From assembly GCA_964632505.1 (NCBI GenBank), contig CAZWCE010000011.1, forward strand, positions 1-64,000: 64,000 bases of DNA, written 5' to 3'. The notes under the pieces were generated by a model, which worked only from the letters and a program-made list of their open reading frames with translations, was not told the origin of the DNA and did not search any database. The position numbers and the translations under genes are program-made. Below are positions 34,940-42,850 of this stretch, in pieces; the stretch's first letter is position 1; each line of letters opens with the position of its first letter. The DNA is from CAZWCE01 sp964632505. GTDB taxonomy: Bacteria > Planctomycetota > Planctomycetia > Pirellulales > Thermoguttaceae.

Positions 34940-36697
34940 TCAGCTTTGGTATCGGGAAAGATCGGGCTTGACGCCTTCGGGCGTTTCGGGACTTTCCGGA
35001 TCGAACCAGGCTTCTTTGAAGTTGACCCGTTTGAAGTGGTCGTTCTCGGGATCGGCCGCGATGTTCGTGCAATGGGAGATGACCGCGTCGGCCAGCGCGA
35101 CCTTCGGGTGGCACCGCGGTTGGACTTCCATATCGCGAACGTTCGGGTTCTCGCGAATGCACCAGGCCCAGTGTTCGATCTGCTCCTTGTATCCCCGGCT
35201 GACCTTCCGCTGGGGCCCGGAAGCTTCCGCCTTTTGGGCGGGAGCACTCGCCTGGGTGTCGAGGGCGGGGCCGGCGCTGCTCGAGGTCGCCTTGACCCGA
35301 CTGGTCGCCGCGCCGCGATAGAGTTGGGCATCGCTTTCCCGCTCGAGAATGAGCGTGCCGTCGGTTCCGAAGACGATCTCGCCGTAACCGCCGAAACCGT
35401 TGCCGTTGATCGTCGAATACTGCACGCCGATCTTGCGGCGGCGTTTCTCGGGATCGTTGGCGTCGTAGCCGGGGGCCGGAAATTCGAAGATCGTGCTGAT
35501 GTGATCGTTCACCTCGCGGTCCCCTCCGAAGATGGGCCGGTTGGCCGCCACCATGACCGAAAGCGGATGCGGCTTCTTGTCGTTGTTCGCCGCGGAAAGG
35601 AAAATACTGGCCGCATCGAGCTGGTGACTGCCGAGTTCGACCATCAATCCGCCGCCGGTCCGCTTCCAGAGACGCCAGCGGAGCAGTTCCTCGGCCGCCG
35701 GACGATCGTACGGATCGTTTCCTTCCCCCCAATCGAGGGTCTCTTTCCGGTAGCCGTATTCCGCCGCCGACTTGAACTCCCGGCCGTCGACTTCGCCGCC
35801 TTCGGCCAGCACGGCGTCCTTGAGCTGAGCCTCCTTCTGGGCAACCTTCTTGGCCCAGTTGTCGATCTCGTGCCCCCGGGCCCGCATCATGGCCCTTTTC
35901 CAGGCATCGAGTTCTTTTTCCAGGCGCTCCGCCTGACTGTCGTCCGGCTTGATATCCTTGGGCATCGGCATCTGCCAACTGTCGGTTCCCGGCATGTTGC
36001 CCCGGTGCCACTGGGCACGGATGTAGTGGATATCGCCGAGGATGCCGCGTTTGATCGTATCGACCGCCTCTTGATAGAGGATGTTGTAGTGCCGCTGGTG
36101 GCCGGTCGCCAGGTGCCGCTTCGTCTGGGCGGCGACCATGGCCATCTCCTTGCACTCGTGGACGCTGTGGGCCATGAGCTTTTCGGTCAACACATGCAGT
36201 CCGCGATGCATGGCGGCGACTGAAGCCGGAGCGTGCAGATGGAGCGGCAGCCCGATGATGACCGCCTCGATGCCGAGTTTCTTGTAATCTTCCAGCAAAT
36301 CGCGGTAGTCGTTGTAGACGGCCACGTGCTTACGGGCCTCGGACTCGGTCTTCCAGTCGTAGACGCGCATCAGCCCCTGGCGTGCCTCCAGGGCGGCCGG
36401 GCTGTAGACGTCGCCGTGGAAGGCGCGGAATTGATTGTAGGGACGCAGGTCGGCGATCGCCTTGACCTCGACATACTCGGGGTTGAGCGCGCCGATGAGC
36501 ACGTTCCCTTCATCGCCGGTCCCCAAAACGGCGACCCGAAGCGGGTTGCCTTGGATTTTCTCATATCCGAAATAGAACGCACCGAGCGTCGCCGCGGGAA
36601 CCCCCGCCGCCAGAACGCCGCCCTTGAGGAAATCACGCCGCGAAACATCGGCGAAATCGGCCCGTCCCTTTGCTTTTTCCTCTGGTGAGAGATTCAT
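34940..36697 (-). CDS. Gfo/Idh/MocA-family oxidoreductase with Tat signal
   Basis: A 585-residue NAD(P)-dependent oxidoreductase-like protein. The N-terminus has a twin-arginine signal, SRRDFLKGGVLAAGVPAATL (about 20-39), so it should be exported folded with its cofactor. The Rossmann motif VAVLGTGDEGNV (about 56-67), PLHLHAPASVAAMHRGLHV, TEKLMAHS and GGGLMVELGSHQLDAASIF follow. The ATG at 36697 has AAAGGCA about 10 nt upstream. It is the paralogue of the downstream gene (86-nt gap). A Pro/Ala/Ser-rich linker of about 25 residues near position 490 is missing from the paralogue. Such exported Gfo/Idh proteins are abundant in planctomycetes, and their substrates are mostly unknown. Confidence 0.9.
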   Translation of the reverse strand: MNLSPEEKAKGRADFADVSRRDFLKGGVLAAGVPAATLGAFYFGYEKIQGNPLRVAVLGTGDEGNVLIGALNPEYVEVKAIADLRPYNQFRAFHGDVYSPAALEARQGLMRVYDWKTESEARKHVAVYNDYRDLLEDYKKLGIEAVIIGLPLHLHAPASVAAMHRGLHVLTEKLMAHSVHECKEMAMVAAQTKRHLATGHQRHYNILYQEAVDTIKRGILGDIHYIRAQWHRGNMPGTDSWQMPMPKDIKPDDSQAERLEKELDAWKRAMMRARGHEIDNWAKKVAQKEAQLKDAVLAEGGEVDGREFKSAAEYGYRKETLDWGEGNDPYDRPAAEELLRWRLWKRTGGGLMVELGSHQLDAASIFLSAANNDKKPHPLSVMVAANRPIFGGDREVNDHISTIFEFPAPGYDANDPEKRRRKIGVQYSTINGNGFGGYGEIVFGTDGTLILERESDAQLYRGAATSRVKATSSSAGPALDTQASAPAQKAEASGPQRKVSRGYKEQIEHWAWCIRENPNVRDMEVQPRCHPKVALADAVISHCTNIAADPENDHFKRVNFKEAWFDPESPETPEGVKPDLSRYQS

Positions 36698-36816
36698 GAG
36701 CGTTGCCTTTGTATTCCTTGAAAAATGTAAATGATGGATGAATGCTCCGAACGCGAAATCGGGAGTCGCCCCCACTACTTATTACGTTCGATGAGGAGAA
36801 ATTTGTTCGTGATGAC

Positions 36817-36850
36817 CGGCAAAAACCGAAGCCCCCCACGCAAGGGGGCC
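36817..36850 (-). terminator. Terminator-like hairpin between doxX-like and Gfo/Idh genes
   Basis: On the minus strand GGCCCCCTTGCGTGGGGGGC forms a strong GC stem (36850-36831), followed by TTCGGTTTTTG. It lies just after the DoxX-like stop codon, so the Gfo/Idh pair may have its own promoter in 36700-36815, or the hairpin may only reduce read-through. Confidence 0.5.
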
Positions 36851-36864
36851 GAGGTTCCGTCATC

Positions 36865-38028
36865 TTAGGACTTCTGCTCTTCCGGTTCGGGATCTTCCAG
36901 GCCATATTTGACGGCCAGCTTCTTGCCGCCGAGGTGGTAGAGGAAGTAATCGAGGCCGGCCCAACGTCCCACGGGAATGGTCGCCAGGGCGAACATCGCC
37001 ACCATTTCGACGAAATTCTTGTCGACGATCATGGCATGGCCCACTACCGGAGGGGCATGGGGATAGATCGTCGGCCAAGGCGGCTGCGTCAGAAGGACGT
37101 TGATCAGGAAAATCGCTCCGCCGATCAGCGCAAGACGCGTGCAGAACCCGATCACGACGCAAAAGCCGATCGCCGTCAGTCCCAAGGTCACCGACCAGTC
37201 GAGAAAGCCCATGTGGCTCTTCACAAACGGCACCGGGACGGGAAGCCGGTTCGGCTCGTAGACGATGTCGCCCATGCTGCTCTGTTTCTTCTGCTTGTCG
37301 GTGAGCACGTCCCAAAGAGCCATCTGGTAATCGTCGCCCATGGTTTCGAGTTTATCGAGCATCTCCTCCGCTTCGGCGCGGAGTTCCATCCGGCGATCCC
37401 AATTGCGTTTCAGTTGGTGCGGCGCCTCGTTCGTCTTAGAGGCGACCTGTTCTCGAAATCGCTCAAGGCTGCCGAAATGCTGCTCGATCTCGCTCTTGAT
37501 CTTTGCGGTCATGTCTTCGCCGTACTTGTCGGCGAATTCCCGCAACGAGAGAAGGTATTGCCAATAAATCCTCTCGACCTTTTTCTTCTGGTCATCCTCG
37601 AGCTCGTGTTTATTCAGGAATTTTTCCTTGTACTTGTCCCACGCCTGTTCGTAAACCGGCAGGGTGATTTTCGGGAGCCGCGCCTTGAATTCCGATTTGT
37701 AGTTGTCGTTGAAGGTACTCAACTTGTCATAGGTTTCTTCCTCGGGCGCGTACATTTTGATTTGGCTGTCCTGGAGTTCATCGAGGATCCCCTCGTCGAC
37801 GAACTCCTTCACGACCAGCCGTTCGCTGCCATCGAGATCGGGCAACATGGCGTAGTAGAGTTCGGCCGCGGGGCCTTTGGCCATGCCCAAAAAGGGTTTT
37901 GCCGAGAACTCCTCGGCGTTGGCGATCTTCCAAACTCCCTCGTACAGAAAATGCCAGCCGATGGTGATGCGCAGCACAACGAGCATGACGATGGCCAATG
38001 TTCCGAGATAATACTTCTTGTGGTTCAG
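36865..38028 (-). CDS. DoxX-like membrane protein with a large insertion
   Basis: A protein of about 387 residues. The first membrane helix (about 6-28, LAIVMLVVLRITIGWHFLYE) carries the DoxX-like GWHFLYEG signature. Three further membrane segments lie at about 275-370 (SVTLGLTAIGFCVVIGFCTR, LALIGGAIFLINVLL, MVAMFALATIPVGRWAGLDY). DoxX proteins are usually about 140 residues with four helices; here some 240 charged, helical residues are inserted after helix 1. I propose a CTG start at 38028, because AGGAGGTG lies 5-6 nt upstream and the extra residues (NHKKYYLGT) fit the family. The first conventional start is TTG at 37998. A terminator-like hairpin follows before the Gfo/Idh pair. Confidence 0.82.
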   Translation of the reverse strand: MNHKKYYLGTLAIVMLVVLRITIGWHFLYEGVWKIANAEEFSAKPFLGMAKGPAAELYYAMLPDLDGSERLVVKEFVDEGILDELQDSQIKMYAPEEETYDKLSTFNDNYKSEFKARLPKITLPVYEQAWDKYKEKFLNKHELEDDQKKKVERIYWQYLLSLREFADKYGEDMTAKIKSEIEQHFGSLERFREQVASKTNEAPHQLKRNWDRRMELRAEAEEMLDKLETMGDDYQMALWDVLTDKQKKQSSMGDIVYEPNRLPVPVPFVKSHMGFLDWSVTLGLTAIGFCVVIGFCTRLALIGGAIFLINVLLTQPPWPTIYPHAPPVVGHAMIVDKNFVEMVAMFALATIPVGRWAGLDYFLYHLGGKKLAVKYGLEDPEPEEQKS

Positions 38029-38694
38029 GGGACACCTCCTCTCTCCAATCCGAGTGGTCGTTGGAGTCCAATGGTCGATTTGTTACCGGAAGCACCCGCA
38101 TCCCAGTCGCGAAAAGAGCGAGACGTCATCCACGGCGAGCCGATCCGCCTGAGGACTGCTCCCGGGCGATCGTCGAGGAACCTCGATAAGAAACAGGGGA
38201 ATCGGTCGAGCCCCCTGTGTTCGAACGGCTGGAACTTGGAGTGGGGAAAAATGAACAATCAGAAGATACCGATGGTACCTATTCCATCCATTGTAGTTAC
38301 TTCCCGTTGCCAAGCAAAGGGTTTCTCGACAAATAATTCATCCCCGATATTTTTTCCCGAGCCGCGATTGGCCCTGCATATTCCGGGTTTGCAACGATTT
38401 CGCGAAGGGGAGACGCCCCTTCCGATCAATTTTTATCGGTATTTTTTTATCAAAAAAACGCCTCGGTTTGGTGAAAACGTCTCCCCGCACCTCTTTTCGA
38501 GAGGCTTGAACCGATCTCCCGGCCGGCTTTTCTCGGCAATTCCTCTCGCGAAGGGGTTGTCAAAAAACGCCATATCGGACACAATTACAGAAACTGTGCA
38601 TTGAGGTATTCGCTCTTCCGCGAATCGCCTTTTTTCAGAGAGAGGCGGACAAACGTCGCCCAAAAACAAGGATCATTTCGCAACCTGCAAGCAT
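38029..38694. other. Non-coding divergent region
   Basis: This region of 666 nt lies between the doxX-like gene (minus) and the dehydrogenase gene (plus). It holds a plus-strand promoter candidate (38557-38585), a CCTCT/AGAGG hairpin near 38490 and A/T runs near 38430-38460. No gene is supported. Confidence 0.4.
38557..38585 (+). promoter_or_regulatory. Candidate promoter of the dehydrogenase gene
   Basis: TTGTCA (38557-38562), a 17-bp spacer and CACAAT (38580-38585): 5/6 and 4/6 matches. Start near 38592, about 100 nt before the start codon. Confidence 0.45.
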
Positions 38695-39705
38695 ATGATG
38701 AATATCGTTCTTTGCTATCCTGTCGAAACCGAACACCTTGAGCGGATCCAACAAGCTTGGCCGGAAGCCGACATCATCGACGCCGGCCAGCAAGGCATTG
38801 CCGAAACGATTTTCGAGGCCGATATCTATTGCGGTCACGCGAAGGTCCCGGTCGATTGGGACGGCGTGGTCGCCCGCGGTCGGCTTCGGTGGATCCAGTC
38901 GTCGGCGGCCGGAATGGACCACTGCCTGGTTCGTTCGGTGATCGATTCCGAGATCCGCGTGACCAGCGCGTCCGGCGTGCTGGCCGATCAAGTGGCCGAA
39001 CACACCATGAGCCTCTTGTTGGCCTGGATGCGAAACTTGCCGGTCTTTTTCGAAGCCCATCAGAAACGAGAGTTCATCCGTCGACCGACCCGGGATTTGA
39101 CCGGGGCAACCGTCGGCATCGTCGGATTCGGGGGCGTCGGCCGCCGAATCGCTCAGGTGCTGGCCCCCTGGAAAACACGGACCCTCGCCACCGATCTCTT
39201 CCCGGAAGACAAACCGGAGGAAGTCGAACGGCTTTGGCCCGCCGAGCACCTCGACGAATTGCTGGAAGCGTCGGATGTGGTCATTCTGTGTTTACCGCTG
39301 AACGATCGAACTCGGAAGCTGATCGACGCAACCAAATTCAAGCAGATGAAACCGGAGGGGCTGCTGGCCAACATGGCCCGAGGACAACTGGTCGTGACCG
39401 AGAACCTCATCGATGCGATCCGCCGGAAGGAGATCGCCGGGGCGGTGATGGACGTGACCGATCCGGAACCGCTCATGTCGAACCATCCCCTTTGGGAATG
39501 CGAGAACGTGATCATCACCCCGCATGTTGCCGGCCAGTGTCGCAGCCGAATCGACGATATGACCCGGCTTTTTTGCGAAAACCTCCGTCGTTGGCGTTCG
39601 GACCGACCGTTGATCAATGACATCGCCGACAAAGAAGCCGGCTTCCCATTTCGCGATGGATCGACGCCACTATGGATCGACCTGAACGAGTCGGTCGGTT
39701 GGTGA
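38695..39705 (+). CDS. D-isomer-specific 2-hydroxyacid dehydrogenase
   Basis: A 336-residue NAD(P)-dependent dehydrogenase that interconverts 2-keto and D-2-hydroxy acids in the cytoplasm. The nucleotide-binding motif GFGGVGR lies at 144-150. The catalytic Arg is in ANMARGQLV, Glu in DPEPL and His in ITPHVAG, so the triad is intact. The SSAAGMDHC and LADQVAEHTMSLLLAWMR segments are family-typical. Two ATGs (38695, 38698) could start it; the ribosome-binding site is weak. The exact substrate is not readable. Confidence 0.9.
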   Translation: MMNIVLCYPVETEHLERIQQAWPEADIIDAGQQGIAETIFEADIYCGHAKVPVDWDGVVARGRLRWIQSSAAGMDHCLVRSVIDSEIRVTSASGVLADQVAEHTMSLLLAWMRNLPVFFEAHQKREFIRRPTRDLTGATVGIVGFGGVGRRIAQVLAPWKTRTLATDLFPEDKPEEVERLWPAEHLDELLEASDVVILCLPLNDRTRKLIDATKFKQMKPEGLLANMARGQLVVTENLIDAIRRKEIAGAVMDVTDPEPLMSNHPLWECENVIITPHVAGQCRSRIDDMTRLFCENLRRWRSDRPLINDIADKEAGFPFRDGSTPLWIDLNESVGW

Positions 39706-40052
39706 TGATCCGTCGATCGGGAAGCGGTTTCCCCCGAAAAGGCCCTTGCTCAACGAGACCGTTTCACGGGGGATTCACCACCCTCCAAGCAACGATAAAT
39801 CTCTTGTAACGATCAAAAAAAAGGATTATAATGGAATTGGTGGGTAGTCTCTTTTGCCCGCCACTTCCCGGCACACCCGTTTCGGTCCAATCGAGGTGTG
39901 TGACCCTCCCCCGGTGATTCGCCGGAAGCGACCCGCCGGATGAGATGGGAGATGATCGCGGAACTCCGTTTCGCGTAGATTCCGCCCATGTCCCCCACGA
40001 AGAAGCGATTGATACGCTTCGCCACATCGATAGGTTTCAGAAGGGGTCGATC
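39706..40052 (+). other. Non-coding region holding a long leader of the kinase gene
   Basis: Nearly 350 nt lie between the dehydrogenase and kinase genes. The region contains a near-consensus promoter at 39804-39832, giving a leader of about 215 nt. No protein-like open frame was seen. Confidence 0.45.
39804..39832 (+). promoter_or_regulatory. Sigma-70-type promoter of the kinase gene
   Basis: TTGTAA (39804-39809), a 17-bp spacer and a perfect TATAAT (39827-39832). Start near 39839. One of the strongest promoter matches in the window. Confidence 0.72.
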
Positions 40053-41168
40053 ATGACCACCACAGCGTTCCTGGAAGGCAGCGTGACCCGGACTTGGGGG
40101 CGCAAGCAAGCGGGCAATTGTTCCGACGAATTGCTCGGCCGTTACAATCTTCTGTTGAATCGCCGACGGCTGAACTGGACGGAACATCTCCACTTCCTGC
40201 GTCAGCTCGGTTCCGGGGGACAAGGAGTGGTCTACCTGACCGAACGCCGCGGCACCGACGGTTTCACGTTGCCGGTGGCCATCAAGATCTTCTCCCCCGA
40301 ACATTACGAGAACGATACCGCCTACGATGCCGACATGGCGCAGATCGCCCATGTCGCCGCCCGAGTCGCGGAAATCCAGCACGACAATCTCCTGGACGTG
40401 CACAATTGGCTCGACCGGAATCGCATCCGCATCATGGAGATGGAATGGGTCGACGGCCTCGATTTGAGCCAGTTGATGCAACAGAAAATGCTCGATCATA
40501 TCTACCGCCGTGTCAGCACCCGGCGGTGGAAATACATCAACGAAGTGATCGTCACCAACGGCCCGCTGCATCCCCGCGTGAAACCGGGCGTGGCGATCGC
40601 GATCATCCGCGATTGTCTGGCCGCCTTGGCCGCCCTGCACCGCGAAGGAATCGTCCACGCCGACATCAAGCCGGCCAATGTGATGATCAAGCGGACCGGG
40701 CATGCGAAAATCGTCGATATCGGCTCCGCCTTCGATTTCGAGAACACGCCGGTCAAACGGATGTGCACGCCGACGTACGCGGCCCCGGAAGTGCTCGAGG
40801 GTGGGGAGATCTCCCCACGGAGCGACCTGGCCAGCCTCGGCTACGTCCTCATCGAAATGCTCTCCGGCCTCCAACCGTTCGACGGTCGCAACAACCTGAA
40901 GGACCTGCTCGAGGCGAAGCGATTCCTGGCCCAGCACCTCCCGACGATCCTTCCCGAGGAGGTCGTCTCCAGCGAACTGCTGATGACTTTCTGCCGAGGC
41001 CTGATCGCTCCCGACCCGATGCGTCGTTTCCCCTCGGCCGAAGCGGCGAACTTGGTCAAGGAAGGCGCCGCCAGTTTCCACCGCCAGTTGATCAAAGGCG
41101 ATTTGGCGAGCGAATACGACAACGAAATCCGGCTCTGGATGGAAGAGCTTGAGGACTTCAAGTCGTAA
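40053..41168 (+). CDS. Hanks-type Ser/Thr protein kinase
   Basis: A 371-residue soluble protein kinase. The Gly-rich loop GSGGQGVV is at 53-60, the ATP-anchoring Lys78 in VAIKIF, and the catalytic loop HADIKPANV at 202-210 with Asp204, Lys206 and Asn209. The metal-binding motif is DIG (222-224) in place of DFG, followed by APE in TYAAPEVL. All catalytic residues are therefore present, although the usual HRD is HAD. There is no membrane segment or sensor domain. I chose the ATG at 40053 because GAAGGGG lies upstream. The gene converges with fliA (114-nt gap); a role in flagellar control is only suggested by position. Confidence 0.9.
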   Translation: MTTTAFLEGSVTRTWGRKQAGNCSDELLGRYNLLLNRRRLNWTEHLHFLRQLGSGGQGVVYLTERRGTDGFTLPVAIKIFSPEHYENDTAYDADMAQIAHVAARVAEIQHDNLLDVHNWLDRNRIRIMEMEWVDGLDLSQLMQQKMLDHIYRRVSTRRWKYINEVIVTNGPLHPRVKPGVAIAIIRDCLAALAALHREGIVHADIKPANVMIKRTGHAKIVDIGSAFDFENTPVKRMCTPTYAAPEVLEGGEISPRSDLASLGYVLIEMLSGLQPFDGRNNLKDLLEAKRFLAQHLPTILPEEVVSSELLMTFCRGLIAPDPMRRFPSAEAANLVKEGAASFHRQLIKGDLASEYDNEIRLWMEELEDFKS

Positions 41169-41281
41169 GTTCCCCAAGCGCCGAAGGCTCACGAACGGCC
41201 TGTCGAAAAGAAAAAACGCGGCGCTCCATGCACTTCTCGGTCGAACACGGCTTGGAGTTTTTTTCGGCAAAGAGTTGCTTC

Positions 41282-42058
41282 TTAGAATTCCACGCGACGC
41301 TCGTCCAAAAGCCCCTTGAGTCGTTCGACGATCGCGCTGTGCATCTGGCTGACCCGGCTTTCGGAAAGATCGAGGGTCGCGCCGATCTCCTTCATCGTGA
41401 GTTCCTCGTAGTAATAGAGGATGATGATCAAGCGTTCATTTCGGGTCAATCCCCGAGTGACCAACCGCATGATGTCGCTTTTCTGGATGCGCCGAGTGGG
41501 ATCCTCTCCCTTTTTATCGGCCAGTACATCGATCTCCCGAACATCCTTGTAGCTGTCGGTCTCGTACCATTTCTTGTCGAGACTGACCAGATTCACGGCG
41601 TTGGTGTCGGTGAGGATTTTCTCGACCTCCGCGATGCTCATCTCCATCTGCTGTGCCAGCTCCGAGTGGGTCGGTTTTCGGCCGTAGCGAACTTCCAATT
41701 CGCGAATCGCCTTGTTCAGCTTCGTCGACTTGGCGCGCACCGGACGAGGAACCCAGTCCATGCTGCGGAGTTCATCGAGCATCGCGCCCCGGATGCGCGG
41801 AACACAGAAGGTCTCGAATTTCACGCCGCGATCCAGGTCGTATCCCCGGATGGCGTCGACCAAACCAAACACCCCCGCGTGGATCAAATCGCCCAGCTCC
41901 ACGCCATCGGGCAAGCGGGACCAGATCCGCTCGGCATTGACTCGGACCAGCGGGTAATAACGTTCGATCAACTGATTGCGGATCTCGACGTTGGAAGCAT
42001 CTTCCTTATATCGTATCCACAGTTGTTCCACGTTTTCCGGCGCGCTTGTCGTGGACAT
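41282..42058 (-). CDS. fliA: Flagellar sigma factor, FliA/WhiG type (sigma-28)
   Basis: A 258-residue alternative sigma factor with regions 2, 3 and 4. Region 2 is DGVELGDLIHAGVFGLVDAI, then GVKFETFCVPRIRGAMLDEL. Region 3 is at LEVRYGRKPTHSELAQQMEM. Region 4 ends with EELTMKEIGATLDLSESRVS. The RGAMLDELRSMDWVPR stretch is typical of FliA/WhiG. It directs transcription of late flagellar genes. I chose the second ATG (42058), since GGAGGGACGG then forms the ribosome-binding site. It is last in the flhA-flhF-membrane protein-fliA group. No anti-sigma FlgM was seen in the window. Confidence 0.93.
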   Translation of the reverse strand: MSTTSAPENVEQLWIRYKEDASNVEIRNQLIERYYPLVRVNAERIWSRLPDGVELGDLIHAGVFGLVDAIRGYDLDRGVKFETFCVPRIRGAMLDELRSMDWVPRPVRAKSTKLNKAIRELEVRYGRKPTHSELAQQMEMSIAEVEKILTDTNAVNLVSLDKKWYETDSYKDVREIDVLADKKGEDPTRRIQKSDIMRLVTRGLTRNERLIIILYYYEELTMKEIGATLDLSESRVSQMHSAIVERLKGLLDERRVEF

Positions 42059-42183
42059 CCGTCCCTCCATGACCGGCTCTCGGCGGCCCGACTTGATTCT
42101 TCTACCCGGTTTCGGGGATCATCCATGGTCCCGTCGGTCGTCCGGGTCATCTTCCTTGATTATTCAGGCTTTACGACAAACCA

Positions 42184-42660
42184 TCACTGCGGCGAGACCA
42201 TCGTCTCCTCTTCGTCGGGGACCTCGGTCGATGAATCCTCTTTTTCCGGTTCGGCGAGCACCACTTCCGCGACGATCTCCTCCACCGATTCTTCCACGCA
42301 GTATTCGACAATCAGACCCGCAATATACCCAATCACCGCGAAAACACCCAGAGCAATCATCGATGATTTCAAAATCTCATCATAAGAGGCGGAGTGCATC
42401 AGGTGAATCGCCATCGCGACGATCATCCCCATCGGACCGAGAAATGCCGCGAAAAAACGCGCCAGCCTCTTCTCGGGCAGTTCGCGCTCTTCCTGCCCCT
42501 CTCCATCGTCCAAAAGCAGCCCGAGGAGATCTTCCTCTTGAGAGACCACTTCCTCCTCGTAAGGCTTCTCTTCTTCGGAGGCATTCTCCGACACGTCTCC
42601 GGACGATTCTTGCTCTTGCTGTTCCGGATACTCTTTTTCCAGTACCGATTCCTCGGGCAT
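42184..42660 (-). CDS. Acidic two-helix membrane protein in the flagellar group
   Basis: A 158-residue protein not recognised as a named family. The first 65 or so residues are very acidic (Glu-rich, e.g. EQQEQESSGDVSENASEEEK). Two membrane segments follow (about 75-93 around GPMGMIVAMAIHLM, and 105-125 around MIALGVFAVIGYIAGLIVEY), and the tail is again Glu-rich. It lies between flhF and fliA, where flhG (ylxH) stands in many bacteria, but it has no ATPase motif. The start is taken at the ATG at 42660, with GGGAGAG upstream. Its position suggests a flagellar or envelope role. Confidence 0.68.
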   Translation of the reverse strand: MPEESVLEKEYPEQQEQESSGDVSENASEEEKPYEEEVVSQEEDLLGLLLDDGEGQEERELPEKRLARFFAAFLGPMGMIVAMAIHLMHSASYDEILKSSMIALGVFAVIGYIAGLIVEYCVEESVEEIVAEVVLAEPEKEDSSTEVPDEEETMVSPQ

Positions 42661-42850
42661 GACCAGGATGCTCTCCCTGAAATGCGCCCCCCCGCGGCCA
42701 CAATCCAACGTATTCCGCTAGATCGGCCCTCGAAATGGTTCGGTTGAGTCTTTTTCCGGCGATTCCTCCAAATAGGTTGTCGATTTCGATGCTCGGGAGT
42801 TTTCCTTCACGGGAACATCAGTCGATTCCCCGCACTCGCTCCCCTTCCGT

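Noticed and set aside
38635..39249. Antisense frame opposite the 2-hydroxyacid dehydrogenase
   Set aside because: The plus-strand protein has a complete catalytic triad and Rossmann motif; this frame has none.
41221..41264. Possible terminator after the kinase gene (CTCCA/TGGAG followed by seven T)
   Set aside because: The stem is only 5 bp with a loop of more than 20 nt, so it is too weak to call with confidence.
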